A stretch of DNA of 64,000 nt from JABMNT01 sp048262255 (GCA_048262255.1 JBLXFH010000003.1:1-64000); one strand, 5' to 3'; counted from the first letter of the stretch, positions 46,632 to 55,258 are shown. The notes: generated by a model from the letters alone, not told the origin. A program made the numbers and translations.

Positions 46632-47267
46632 TCAATTAAATGCCGAGTGGGAATCGTTGGTGAAGGCCCCGGTTCGTGTCTGTTCGTGTAAGTCTTGCGG
46701 TCCGAATAACCGGACCCCTAGGCGGATCAGCAGAGACAGGACCGACATCAGCAGTAAAACCGGCCCCAGCACAATAAACGATTTGATGAACCAACGGCTT
46801 CCGATCCCCGTCGCAACGGCAGTCGTTTCATTGGTCACCCAGGCCGTCGCCAGAAACTCTGCGCCGAAATAGATCATGACACAAAGAAATGGCAGCATCA
46901 GCACAAGGCCGCCAACCAGATCGATCCACAAACGGCCCTTGACCCCTAAACGTGGTCGGAAAATATCAAGTCGGACATGGGCGTTGTAGGCGTAGGCGTA
47001 AGCCATGGCGAGGAGGAAAATGATGGCATGCAAATGCCACTCGGCGTCCTGAAGAACCGGCGAGTTCATAAAATAATGCAAATCGTTCTCGATAATAAAC
47101 GGCAGCTTTCGCAGGAATTTGCGTGAGACGGCATCAAACAAAATGATTCCGATGAGCGGCAGCATGAGCCACGCACTAACCCGGCCCAACCAAATGATCG
47201 GCATTTCAAATGCATTGGCCATTTTAAGAAGGAACTGAGCAGGCCGTGGAGATTGATGTTCTGACAA
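46632..47267 (-). CDS. TRAP transporter small permease (DctQ-type)
   Basis: The 211-residue protein has four TM helices (IWLGRVSAWLMLPLIGIILF, AIIFLLAMAYAYAYNAHV, LVGGLVLMLPFLCVMIYFGA and a C-terminal one). RKFLRKLPFIIE and HVRLDIFRPRLG are typical of the DctQ family. TTG 47267 has AGAAGGG upstream, 12 bp after the DctM stop. The pair imports organic or sugar acids with a periplasmic binding protein, which is not encoded nearby. The DctM-then-DctQ order is reverse of the usual. Confidence 0.82.
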   Translation of the reverse strand: MSEHQSPRPAQFLLKMANAFEMPIIWLGRVSAWLMLPLIGIILFDAVSRKFLRKLPFIIENDLHYFMNSPVLQDAEWHLHAIIFLLAMAYAYAYNAHVRLDIFRPRLGVKGRLWIDLVGGLVLMLPFLCVMIYFGAEFLATAWVTNETTAVATGIGSRWFIKSFIVLGPVLLLMSVLSLLIRLGVRLFGPQDLHEQTRTGAFTNDSHSAFN

Positions 47268-47279
47268 TTGATAACCCTT

Positions 47280-48638
47280 CTAGTCGAACAACATATGAGG
47301 AAGCCAAAGCGCAATTTGCGGCCAGGCCGTTATCATGATGACACAGGTCATCTGCAGGATAACAAAGGGAATAATGCCGATGTAAATCTGACGCATGGTG
47401 ATGGACTGTGGCGCGACGCCCTTGATGTAGAACAGCGCCAACCCCATGGGCGGTGTCAGAAACGAGGTTTGCAGGGTGATAGCGACCAGCACGGCAAACC
47501 AGTAAACCACATCGGCCTGAGCCAGATGATGGCCAAAATCGAGCGGAATGATCAAAGGAGCAAACACCGGGATGATGATCAGCAGGATTTCGAGGACATC
47601 AAAGAAAAAACCCATAATGAAGATCATCAGGATGGCCACCGACAGGATACCCCAATGACCGAGCTCTGCCTGATTAACAAAAGACAGGATCAGTTCATCA
47701 CCACCAAGCACCCGGAACACATAAGAAAAGCAGGTGGCGCCGATATAGAGAAAGAAAATCATTCCAATCATCATGGCGCTGCGTTGCAGACTGTCGCGCA
47801 GGGTGACAAAAGTTAGCTTGCCCCGACTGGCGGCTAACAAAAGAGCACCGCCAGCACCAACGGCGGCGGATTCCGTGATCGTCACAAAACCGGTCAGGAT
47901 GGAGCCCATAACCATGGTGATGAGGAGAACCGGCGGCAATACACCGCGCACCAAGATGGCGATAAATTCGCTCAGGGGCATGGGGTGTTCACGTGGTGAT
48001 AGCTTGGGTGCAGCCTCGGGTACGAGAAACGTGTAGACGATAATGTAGATCAGATAGAGCACTGATAACAGGATTCCGGGATAAAGGGCGGCGGCGAACA
48101 GGTTGCCCACCGACATGGGCAAGAGCTCCGCCAGAAAGACCAGCAGGATGCTGGGCGGTATGAGAATGCCGAGCGTTGAAGCGGCAGCGATGGTGCCGAG
48201 CGCCAGGGGCGGGCTATAACCGGCTTTCAACATGGTTGGCAAGGCAATGAGGGTGAGCACAACAACAGAAGCGCCAACTACGCCGGTGATGGCGGCAAAA
48301 ATCATGCCCATGAGAGTCACTGACAGAGCCATGCCGCCGGGTACTCGCCGCAGAAGAATCTGCAGTGTTTCCAGCAGGTCCTTGGCAATTTCAGAGCGTT
48401 CCAGAATAACGCCCATAAAGACAAACAGGGGCACGGCAATGATTTGCAGGTTTTCTGCGACATACCAGACCCGTGGCACGAAATTGAAAAACTCAACAAA
48501 GGAAAACACGTCAAGCTGCAGGCCTATCAATCCAAAAAGGATGGAAATGCCGGCCAGAATAAAGCCGATGGGATAGCTCGTGAAAACGAGGACTAGCAGG
48601 GCGATAAACATCAGGAGCGGGAGATAGTCAGCGATCAT
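47280..48638 (-). CDS. TRAP transporter large permease (DctM-type)
   Basis: The 452-residue permease has about 12 hydrophobic segments, with FTSYPIGFILAGISILFGL, GVVGASVVVLTLIALPTMLKAG and LILLVFLAELLP. The signatures GTIAAASTLGILIPPSIL and TPPMGLALFYIKGVAPQ belong to the DctM/YiaN family. It carries the sodium-driven translocation part. A 10 bp hairpin (48650-48681) lies in the 75-base gap to the bicupin stop. No DctP gene adjoins, so a distant binding protein must serve it. Confidence 0.9.
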   Translation of the reverse strand: MIADYLPLLMFIALLVLVFTSYPIGFILAGISILFGLIGLQLDVFSFVEFFNFVPRVWYVAENLQIIAVPLFVFMGVILERSEIAKDLLETLQILLRRVPGGMALSVTLMGMIFAAITGVVGASVVVLTLIALPTMLKAGYSPPLALGTIAAASTLGILIPPSILLVFLAELLPMSVGNLFAAALYPGILLSVLYLIYIIVYTFLVPEAAPKLSPREHPMPLSEFIAILVRGVLPPVLLITMVMGSILTGFVTITESAAVGAGGALLLAASRGKLTFVTLRDSLQRSAMMIGMIFFLYIGATCFSYVFRVLGGDELILSFVNQAELGHWGILSVAILMIFIMGFFFDVLEILLIIIPVFAPLIIPLDFGHHLAQADVVYWFAVLVAITLQTSFLTPPMGLALFYIKGVAPQSITMRQIYIGIIPFVILQMTCVIMITAWPQIALWLPHMLFD

Positions 48639-48649
48639 GAGATACCTGT

Positions 48650-48681
48650 CGGCGCAGCAACCGGGTTGGGCTGCTGCGCCG
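48650..48681 (-). promoter_or_regulatory. Hairpin upstream of DctM in the bicupin-TRAP transcript
   Basis: CGGCGCAGCA and TGCTGCGCCG form a perfect 10 bp inverted repeat around 12 bases. There is no T-run after it on the minus strand, so it is not a typical terminator; it lies about 10 bases before the DctM start and could adjust expression of the TRAP genes relative to the bicupin. Confidence 0.5.
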
Positions 48682-48713
48682 CAGCCAATTTCGGGATGGC
48701 TATTCAGAAGAGA

Positions 48714-49658
48714 TTAGTCGAAGGAGAACCCCATGGTGCGGGCCTGATAATAGAGCCCCCCATCCTGAACGATCAGGAACTTCGCCAGTTTGTCGCCCTC
48801 ATTACGGTGAGTGTGATAGGAGGTCGGTGGGGTCAGGGTGGTCGCCCAAGGCGTCCAGTCCTTGCGCACGCCATCGACCACGGAATAACAATTTTCGCCC
48901 TGCACAACCAGAGTCACAGCCACTGAATTATGGCGATGGGCGCGCTGGGCTTCGCCGGGCGGCAAGGTGTTCATTGCGAGCGTCATGGTTGGCGTGATGT
49001 TGCGGCGCTCCTGTTGTTTTTCGGAAGAAAAGATAACGGCGATGCCTTCCGTGACCGATCCGCGGTCGGCGGCGTAAACCTGCTCGATCTGACGGTCAAT
49101 TTCGGCTGCCGGATAATGGACAAAATCGATAGCGCGCTCTGCCGCCGTTTGGGGTTGCGCGTTTTCAAACGCCATTTGTGGTTCGTTGGTGACAACCCAG
49201 AGAATGGCATCGCCGGATATGGCCTGAAGGGTAGCGGGCGCGCCACCGGGAATAAGGAACACATCACCCGCATTCCAGGAGATGGTTTGTTCTTCAAACT
49301 GGGTGGTGCCCGCCCCTTTAATTACATACCAAATGGAACCGGCCGTATTGAACGTACCGTCCAGTTTCTCGCCTTCATTGATCCGCGCATAGCGGGCCAG
49401 GAGCAGGGGAGTCGTTGCGGGAGTGGGGTTGTTGAGTTCACCGGAAATATCGCAGGCCACGTAACCGGTTTTTGCATCTGTAGCCTGCACGGCTTCGATT
49501 TCTGTCGCAAAGACTTTATCAGGAACCGGACTTAAAACGATATTAAAAGCGTTGCCGGAATTAAAAAACCGGGCACGCTCGGCAACGCTGCTTTGCGGCG
49601 CATGGGGTTTTTGAACCGCCATGTCTGCTAATGAGTTTGCAGTGATTTCATTTGGCAT
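48714..49658 (-). CDS. Bicupin protein (gentisate-dioxygenase-like fold)
   Basis: The 314-residue protein has two cupin barrels. The first (SIWYVIKGAGTTQFEEQ, WNAGDVFLIPGGAP) lacks the full metal triad. The second has His-x-His in AHRHNSVAVTLVVQGENCYS and His in TSYHTHRNEG, fitting one bound metal. Members of the superfamily include dioxygenases and sugar-acid isomerases; the neighbours (TRAP genes, LysR, KdgD) point to sugar-acid chemistry, which is inference. ATG 49658 follows GGGAG and is preferred over the long open frame upstream to 50057. Divergent from the LysR gene at 49887. Confidence 0.72.
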   Translation of the reverse strand: MPNEITANSLADMAVQKPHAPQSSVAERARFFNSGNAFNIVLSPVPDKVFATEIEAVQATDAKTGYVACDISGELNNPTPATTPLLLARYARINEGEKLDGTFNTAGSIWYVIKGAGTTQFEEQTISWNAGDVFLIPGGAPATLQAISGDAILWVVTNEPQMAFENAQPQTAAERAIDFVHYPAAEIDRQIEQVYAADRGSVTEGIAVIFSSEKQQERRNITPTMTLAMNTLPPGEAQRAHRHNSVAVTLVVQGENCYSVVDGVRKDWTPWATTLTPPTSYHTHRNEGDKLAKFLIVQDGGLYYQARTMGFSFD

Positions 49659-49886
49659 TTTTATCTCCCTGAATTTTTTTAACTTTAGCATATTTGTAAA
49701 TTCGATACTACTTGGCTGTTTCAGGCCGATTGGCTGTTGCAGATGAGGTATATAATTCTGCCAATAATCTTGCCTGAACCATTGAACTGCGTCAAAATTT
49801 CCGAATTGATGGTTTTGATTATTTGATATGTGGAGTCCCACTGCCTTTTTCTGGATGGGGTGTCCGGAAAATGAGCTGCGGTAATC

Positions 49887-50846
49887 ATGGCGTCCGTTCA
49901 GCTGAAAGGTGTCGTTGATTTGTCTTCCCCGCTTTTTGCCCTGAATCAATTGCGTTGTTTCATAGCTGTAGCCAATGAGCTGAACTTTCGACGCGCTGCT
50001 GCACGCATCAATATGACCCAGCCTCCGTTGACCCGGCAAATCCAATTGCTTGAACATGCTCTGAATGTTCGGCTTTTTGATCGCAATAAACGATCTGTCC
50101 GGCTGACATCGGCGGGCATAGCCTTTTTACCCTATGCCATTGATCTGTTGAAACGTGCGGAAGAGGCGTCAATGTCGGCGCGCATGGCCGACCGCGGTGA
50201 AGCGGGCTCGATTTCTCTCGGTTTTGTGCCGTTTACGGCGATTGAATACATTCCCCGGATCGTCTCGAAATTAAGTGCCGAACTGCCGGGTGTTCAATTG
50301 GTGTTGAAGGAACTGATGAGTTTCGAGCAGGTTGAGGAGTTGTCAACGGGGCGGCTTGATCTCGGGATTACCCGTTTGCCCCGGTCCCAAAGCACAATTC
50401 AGTTTCGCCGTTTGGTAAGTGAACCTTATTTGCTGGCGGTTCACCGTGACCATCCACTCGCGTCAATGGATCGACTGACCCTAAAACATCTCGATGGTGT
50501 TGATTTTATCATGTATGGCGCGGATGTGGGACGTTACAGTTTCGAGGTGCTTTCCGGCCTGTTTACGTCGGCCGGGGTCCGGCCCAACTACGTCCAGTAT
50601 GTGAGCCAACCGCATTCGTTTCTGGGGTTGGTCAACGCAAGCATCGGCGTTGCTCTGATTCCTGCATCGGCTGGTGGTTTCCGGCTTGATAATGTGATTT
50701 TCAAAGAGATTGAACTGTCGGCGGATACGCGCTCGGAAATATGTTTGGCCTTTGGTGAAGAACGAGCCACGCCCCTGCGCGATAATGTAGCCGCCCTGAT
50801 TTCAGAAGCCCTGTGCGATCTGGATCATTATGTCCAACCGGAATGA
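49887..50846 (+). CDS. LysR-type transcriptional regulator
   Basis: The 319-residue regulator has an N-terminal helix-turn-helix (ALNQLRCFIAVANELNFRRA, ARINMTQPPLTRQIQLLEH) and a periplasmic-binding-type effector domain (FVPFTAIEYIPRIVSKLSAE, LGITRLPRSQ, YLLAVHRDHPLASM). It lies between the divergent bicupin-TRAP operon and the downstream KdgD gene; either could be its target. The start has no strong ribosome site. The effector is likely a sugar acid, by context. Confidence 0.88.
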   Translation: MASVQLKGVVDLSSPLFALNQLRCFIAVANELNFRRAAARINMTQPPLTRQIQLLEHALNVRLFDRNKRSVRLTSAGIAFLPYAIDLLKRAEEASMSARMADRGEAGSISLGFVPFTAIEYIPRIVSKLSAELPGVQLVLKELMSFEQVEELSTGRLDLGITRLPRSQSTIQFRRLVSEPYLLAVHRDHPLASMDRLTLKHLDGVDFIMYGADVGRYSFEVLSGLFTSAGVRPNYVQYVSQPHSFLGLVNASIGVALIPASAGGFRLDNVIFKEIELSADTRSEICLAFGEERATPLRDNVAALISEALCDLDHYVQPE

Positions 50847-50969
50847 TACGAATTCTCTATCAGTGTGTTAACGAATTGGATTAGACAGCCAGACCCGAGG
50901 CTTGTAGGTAGTTCGGGTGTGGTTTGATTGTCAATATTTCGCCTCTCTTCACATTATCGCTCACAATAA

Positions 50970-50988
50970 ATGGCTATTAAAAAGCCAT
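50970..50988. promoter_or_regulatory. Inverted repeat upstream of KdgD, candidate operator
   Basis: ATGGCT and AGCCAT form a 6 bp inverted repeat with a 7-base AT-rich spacer, about 70 bases before ATG 51058. The position suits a regulator site between LysR and KdgD. Confidence 0.35.
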
Positions 50989-51057
50989 AACCTTCCCGTG
51001 CGGTAATTGAGAGGCATAGAAAAACCGGCACGCGATTCAATAATATAGGAACAAATA

Positions 51058-51963
51058 ATGTTATCACCTGAAGAACTCAAACACGCCCTGGGCGCTGGCC
51101 TGCTTTCGTTTCCGGTTACGCCGTTTACTGCCGAAGACCATTTCAATTCGGATGCCTATCAAAAGCACGTCGGTTGGTTGTCGGATTTTGATGCGACCGT
51201 GCTCTTTGCTGCTGGTGGAACGGGTGAGTTCTTCTCATTGGCCCCGGATGAAGTCGTTGAAGTGGTGCGTTCCGCAAAAAGCGTTTCCGGTAATACCCCT
51301 ATTGTTTCCGGTTGCGGCTACGGCACGCGCATGGCGTGCGATCTGGCACAGGCGGTGGAAGCGGCCGGAGCTGACGGTATTTTGCTATTGCCCAATTACC
51401 TGATTACAGGATCCCAGGAAGGCCTGTACAATCATGTTCTTCAGGTCTGCAAATCCACGTCCATTGGGGTTATTGTCTATAACCGTGACAACGCGATCCT
51501 GAGAGAAGATACCGTTGCGCGGCTGGTTGATGCGTGCCCGAACCTGGTTGGTTTCAAAGACGGGTCGGGGGATATTGAATTGGTGCGACAAATCACTGCG
51601 ACGCTTGGTGACCGGCTAACTTATGTTGGCGGTATGCCGACCCATGAGCTTTTTGCCCAGGCTTATTATGGGGCCGGGGTGACGACTTATTCATCCGCCG
51701 TGTTTAATTTTGTCCCGCAGTTGGCGCTAAAATTCTTCGCCGCCATTCAGGCGAAAGACAATGCGGCTTGCGAGAAAATTCTCAAGGATTTCTTCTATCC
51801 ATTTATCAAGATTCGCAACCGTGAGAAGGGTTATGCCGTCTCTGCGATCAAGGCTGGCGTTGATTTGTGTGGATACAACACCGGCTCCGTAAGGTCCCCC
51901 TTATCGGACCTGACCGGTGAAGAGCGCGAAATGCTGCAGGATTTGATTCGTCAAAACAGTTAG
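51058..51963 (+). CDS. kdgD: 5-dehydro-4-deoxyglucarate dehydratase
   Basis: The 301-residue aldolase-class I/DHDPS-family enzyme converts 5-dehydro-4-deoxy-D-glucarate to 2-oxoglutarate semialdehyde with loss of CO2 and water. Features are GLLSFPVTPFTAEDHFN, AAGGTGEFFSL, the Tyr in VIVYNRDNA and the Schiff-base Lys in LVGFKDGSGDIE. Length and the FSFPVTPF-type start fit KdgD. It receives aldarates made from hexaric acids. AGGAAC stands before ATG 51058; the L-KDA dehydratase gene follows after 152 bp. Confidence 0.9.
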   Translation: MLSPEELKHALGAGLLSFPVTPFTAEDHFNSDAYQKHVGWLSDFDATVLFAAGGTGEFFSLAPDEVVEVVRSAKSVSGNTPIVSGCGYGTRMACDLAQAVEAAGADGILLLPNYLITGSQEGLYNHVLQVCKSTSIGVIVYNRDNAILREDTVARLVDACPNLVGFKDGSGDIELVRQITATLGDRLTYVGGMPTHELFAQAYYGAGVTTYSSAVFNFVPQLALKFFAAIQAKDNAACEKILKDFFYPFIKIRNREKGYAVSAIKAGVDLCGYNTGSVRSPLSDLTGEEREMLQDLIRQNS

Positions 51964-52115
51964 AAACGAATCAGAGGCCGGGGTGTTTGTATAGGCATTC
52001 ACGGCAATCGCTTTGAAGATGCGACAGGTCTTTCCTAACGCCGGTTTGGGCAGTATCTTGCTGTGCAATTGTCATACTTTATAAGAGACCCTAGCAGGAG
52101 AGAGATAAGAAATTC

Positions 52116-53036
52116 ATGTCTGAAAAAGCATTTGCCGGCCTGTGGCCGGTTGTACCGACTCCTTTCAACACCGATGGTTCGGTCGATTATGAAGGTCAGA
52201 AGCGTGTCCTGGACTGCATGATCGATCAGGGTTCGGACGGACTGTGTATTCTGGCGAACTATTCCGAACAATTCGTTTTGTCTGATGACGAGCGCAAGGA
52301 ACTGACCCGTCTCAGTATTGAACATGTGGCCGGGCGCGTCCCGGTAATGGTGACCTGTTCACATTTCTCGACCCAGATTGTTGAAGATCGTTGTCGTTAT
52401 GCGGCGGAACTGGGCGCTGCCATCATCATGCTGATGCCCCCCTATCACGGGACAGGTTTGCGGGCCAGCGAACAGGGAATGATCGAACATTATGCGCGGG
52501 CTGCCGATGCAGCAGGGATTCCGATCATGGTGCAGGATGCACCCTTATCAGGTGTGCAGATGACTGTGCCCTTATTGGCGCGTATGGCGAAAGAAATTCC
52601 ATTGCTGCAGTATTTCAAGATTGAGATGCCGCAAACAGCGGCCAAACTGAAAGCTCTGATTGCCGCCGGTGGGGATGATATTATCGGGCCGTTCGACGGG
52701 GAAGAGGCCATTACCCTTATGGCCGACCTGGACGCGGGTGCGACAGGCAGTATGAGTTCAGGACTATTGTGTGAACAGTTAAAACCGATCCTGGAGCATT
52801 TTGCTGCGGGCGATCGGGACAAGGCGGAAGCCCAGTACAACCGGGTCTTGCCTTTGGTGAATTTCGAAAACCGGCAATGCGGTTTCCGGGCCTGTAAAAC
52901 CGCCATGATGCACGGTGGCGTTATCAAGTCCGACTTCGTCCGCCACCCGACGGAACCCTTGCCCAAAGAGACCGCCGACACGTTGATCCGCATGGCGAAA
53001 AACCTGGATCTGCTCTCGGTGCGTTGGGGGCTTTAA
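52116..53036 (+). CDS. L-2-keto-3-deoxyarabonate dehydratase
   Basis: The 306-residue DHDPS-family enzyme dehydrates L-2-keto-3-deoxyarabonate to 2-oxoglutarate semialdehyde (EC 4.2.1.43). LWPVVPTPFNTDGSVDYEGQ, ANYSEQFVLSDDER, MPPYHGTGLRASE, the Schiff-base Lys in YFKIEMPQ and GPFDGEEAITLMADL match my recollection of the Azospirillum brasilense enzyme. It forms the step after L-arabinonate dehydratase (20514). Though 30 kb apart, both enzymes belong to the same pathway. A strong hairpin terminator follows at 53049. Confidence 0.88.
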   Translation: MSEKAFAGLWPVVPTPFNTDGSVDYEGQKRVLDCMIDQGSDGLCILANYSEQFVLSDDERKELTRLSIEHVAGRVPVMVTCSHFSTQIVEDRCRYAAELGAAIIMLMPPYHGTGLRASEQGMIEHYARAADAAGIPIMVQDAPLSGVQMTVPLLARMAKEIPLLQYFKIEMPQTAAKLKALIAAGGDDIIGPFDGEEAITLMADLDAGATGSMSSGLLCEQLKPILEHFAAGDRDKAEAQYNRVLPLVNFENRQCGFRACKTAMMHGGVIKSDFVRHPTEPLPKETADTLIRMAKNLDLLSVRWGL

Positions 53037-53048
53037 AAAACGATTTCT

Positions 53049-53090
53049 GAAATGCTGCGGATCAGGCCCCGCAGCATTTCTTGTATTTTT
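53049..53090 (+). terminator. Rho-independent terminator after L-KDA dehydratase, overlapping the end of ychJ
   Basis: GAAATGCTGCGG and CCGCAGCATTTC form a perfect 12 bp stem around ATCAGGCC, followed by TTGTATTTTT. The stem covers the last codons of the convergent ychJ gene (stop 53062), so coding sequence and terminator share DNA. Confidence 0.8.
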
Positions 53091-53544
53091 TGCCAGATCC
53101 GCAGGGGCAGGGGTCATTACGACCGACTTTTTCGACCCGCCGCTGCGCTTCCTTGGGGTTCATGACACAGTCGTCAAATACCCATTTGCCGTCTTCACGA
53201 ATGAAGTGAGCCAGTTCGTGATGAATGACCTGCTGGCCCTGTTCGCGGTACTTGGCGACAAACTCCACCGAACCGGTTTGATCCTTTTCACCACCTTCCG
53301 CAGTTTTACGGATTTCAAGCCCCAGCCATTTGGCCTGGCCCGCGCCTTTTTCAAACTCTTCCACATTAAAATCATCTTTCTGGCGGGCTGATAGGGTGTC
53401 GGCCAGATACTGTCCTTTGCCGAGGGCAAAGGCGGAATAACGCGATTTCATCAGGCTCAAGGCGGTTGGCGCAGGCATTCCGTCGATATAACGGCCGCAA
53501 CAATCAGCGAGGGGAAGGGCAGAGCCGCAGGGGCATTCAGTCAT
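53062..53544 (-). CDS. ychJ: YchJ-family (UPF0225) SEC-C protein
   Basis: The 160-residue protein has an N-terminal SEC-C-like motif (CPCGSALPLADCCGRYIDG) and a C-terminal SEC-C (GRNDPCPCGSGKKYKKCCG), both zinc-binding; the middle (FVAKYREQGQQVIHHELAHF) is an NTF2-like fold. The role is unknown. Its 3' end forms half of the neighbouring gene's terminator stem. Confidence 0.88.
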   Translation of the reverse strand: MTECPCGSALPLADCCGRYIDGMPAPTALSLMKSRYSAFALGKGQYLADTLSARQKDDFNVEEFEKGAGQAKWLGLEIRKTAEGGEKDQTGSVEFVAKYREQGQQVIHHELAHFIREDGKWVFDDCVMNPKEAQRRVEKVGRNDPCPCGSGKKYKKCCGA

Positions 53545-53565
53545 CAGTCAGTCGTCCTATCGAAT

Positions 53566-54552
53566 TCAAGCTGTGGGTTGTTTAAAAAAATAACGATAAA
53601 AGAGGGGCTCGGGTATGGCACGGATAATCTGATTAAGCACCATGGTTACGATTACCGCCATGGCAATTCGTGCAAACAAAATGCCGCTAATGTGCCCGCC
53701 CAGAATGAGGGCAAACAGGGTGTCTTCAATCAGGCCATGGCAGAGCGACATAAAAAGCAGCGACAGGAAAACTGTGCGATGACCGAGCTTGCCCGACTTG
53801 GCTTCCCGTACAATCAAGCCGCCGCCAAAGGTCATGCCGAGCAAAACCCCGGTCATGGTGATGGATGTTGCTTCGCTTGAAATACCCATAAGACCGAGAA
53901 AAGGCGATAAGGCTTTTGTAATGACGCGGGTTGCTCCCGACGCGTCACAGAGGCGTAATACATAAATGAGAAACAGGATGATCCAGAAGATATAAAACAG
54001 CGACAAGGCCGCGTTTTGGGCCCAGGGCAACCAAGGGGCATCAATCAGAGTGTCCGGCGCCCAGACGATGCTCAACGGCTGCTGAAGAACATTTAAAAAT
54101 TCATAGATCAGATACAACAGCCAGCCAAGGAGGAAAGAGACAATAAGCCGAATAAGGGTTGCCAGAACTATGCGGACGCCGGCCCGCTGGGCGATCTGCT
54201 GCTCGATGGGTAAGGCATGAGCCGCGACCATGATGGCGGTGAGCACGGTGGCCTGGGCAACAGTCATATCCAGGCTGGCAACCATGGATACGAGCACTGC
54301 AGCACCGCCGTACAGGCCCGCGAACAAGGTGACCACCAACACGAGGCTAACTTCGGAAGGTAAGCCAATCAGGGACATGACTGGTGCCATGAAGTTAGCC
54401 ATCTCTATGTGGAGGTCAAATCCGATACCGATCCGGACAACAATCAGCACCGGCACAATGATCTTGAGCAGCGTCCAATAGATGCTCAGGGAATCCGTAA
54501 AGCCGCTCCATAGAAAAAGTCCGGTACGTTGAAGCATGGCCAGTGAGATCAT
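53566..54552 (-). CDS. Nucleoside-recognition (Gate)-domain membrane protein
   Basis: The 328-residue inner-membrane protein has two Gate-like halves: TLLKIIVPVLIVVRIGIGFD with PSEVSLVLVVTLFAGLYGGA, and FYIFWIILFLIYVLRLCDAS with GISSEATSITMTGVLLGMTF. About nine TM helices. Gate proteins occur in nucleoside and spore-maturation transporters and in uncharacterised families; the substrate is unknown. It starts at ATG 54552 with a weak upstream site; ATG 54537 is possible. Confidence 0.8.
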   Translation of the reverse strand: MISLAMLQRTGLFLWSGFTDSLSIYWTLLKIIVPVLIVVRIGIGFDLHIEMANFMAPVMSLIGLPSEVSLVLVVTLFAGLYGGAAVLVSMVASLDMTVAQATVLTAIMVAAHALPIEQQIAQRAGVRIVLATLIRLIVSFLLGWLLYLIYEFLNVLQQPLSIVWAPDTLIDAPWLPWAQNAALSLFYIFWIILFLIYVLRLCDASGATRVITKALSPFLGLMGISSEATSITMTGVLLGMTFGGGLIVREAKSGKLGHRTVFLSLLFMSLCHGLIEDTLFALILGGHISGILFARIAMAVIVTMVLNQIIRAIPEPLFYRYFFKQPTA

Positions 54553-54710
54553 TCAGTTAAGGAAACAGGGCAGGGCAAATATCTGGCAAAAGACCTATGG
54601 TTTTTCGTCGCTAGAGGCAAGGTTTTTACGACCTTATTTGACGCCTTGGACAGTCTGGTTTCGTTTCTGATTATCGAGTTGACCTGCTATGTTGTTGCTC
54701 GGTGAAAAAA

Positions 54711-54727
54711 GTCAGGTCTTACCTGAC
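54711..54727 (-). terminator. Minus-strand hairpin with T-run, possible antisense terminator or attenuator
   Basis: GTCAGGT-CTT-ACCTGAC is a 7 bp inverted repeat. On the minus strand it is followed by TTTTTTC, the structure of a terminator, yet it lies upstream of the Gate-protein gene (54552) with no minus-strand gene before it. Confidence 0.4.
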
Positions 54728-54874
54728 CCTGAATTGAATATATTCAAATCAAAGGTTGACTTCATCATAATGTGCCCTATGTATCACTCACGTATTGTAT
54801 TTGTTAAGTGTTACATGAATAACCGGTTAGCCGGTTAGCTTATTTATCCCCTGACATTATGAACGATAAACGAA

Positions 54875-54903
54875 CCGGGCCTGCACCTGACGTGTGGCCC
54901 CGG
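54875..54903 (+). promoter_or_regulatory. Leader hairpin of the cold-shock protein mRNA
   Basis: CCGGGCC and GGCCCCGG pair with one bulged C about 27 bases before the start; the ribosome site GAGGAAAAA follows at 54916. Long structured leaders control cold-shock genes in other bacteria; here the role is inferred. Confidence 0.45.
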
Positions 54904-54929
54904 ACAACCCCTGTTAGAGGAAAAATATT

Positions 54930-55139
54930 ATGGCTAACGGTATAGTAAAATGGTTCAACCCGACTAAGGGTTTTGGTTTCATCGAGCCGACAGACGGTTC
55001 CAACGATGTTTTCGTACACATTTCCGCTGTCGAGCGCGCGGGTTTGAGTTCACTGAATGAAGGCCAAAAGCTTTCTTATGAAGTTCAGGCCGGACAGAAC
55101 GGAAAGTCTTCCGCAGAAAACCTGTCAGTTACCGACTAA
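54930..55139 (+). CDS. Cold-shock-domain protein (CspA family)
   Basis: The 69-residue single cold-shock domain has RNP1 KGFGFIEP and RNP2 VFVHISAVE, with MANGIVKWFNPTKGFG at the start. Length is normal. It binds single-stranded RNA/DNA and acts as an RNA chaperone. GAGGAAAAA precedes the start. A hairpin terminator follows at 55146. Confidence 0.96.
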   Translation: MANGIVKWFNPTKGFGFIEPTDGSNDVFVHISAVERAGLSSLNEGQKLSYEVQAGQNGKSSAENLSVTD

Positions 55140-55145
55140 TCAAGT

Positions 55146-55184
55146 GAAACCCGTCTCCTGCTCAATGGGCTGGAGACGGCTTTC
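55146..55184 (+). terminator. Terminator hairpin after the cold-shock gene
   Basis: CCGTCTCC and GGAGACGG form an 8 bp stem with GAAA/TTTC extending it past one mismatch, loop of 13 bases. T-richness after it is slight, so it may be imperfect. Confidence 0.6.
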
Positions 55185-55258
55185 ATTGCGACCTTCCGGC
55201 AGCGCCGAATAACGACAGGTGAAATGGTTTCCCTGAACCTCAAACAAGGAATTTTCCA

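Larger units (their letters stand above)
54553..54929. other. Divergent region and long leader of the cold-shock gene
   Basis: This 377-base region holds no supportable gene. It contains a hairpin at 54711-54727, a tandem CCGGTTAG (54823-54838) and a leader hairpin at 54875-54903. A 28-codon frame (54859-54945) overlapping the cspA start in another frame has no ribosome site. Confidence 0.5.

Noticed and set aside
49659..50057. Upstream extension of the bicupin to 447 residues
   Set aside because: It runs over the start of the divergent LysR gene and lacks conserved sequence; GGGAG precedes ATG 49658.
54859..54945. 28-codon frame overlapping the cold-shock gene start
   Set aside because: No ribosome site, and composition follows the leader RNA stem rather than a protein.
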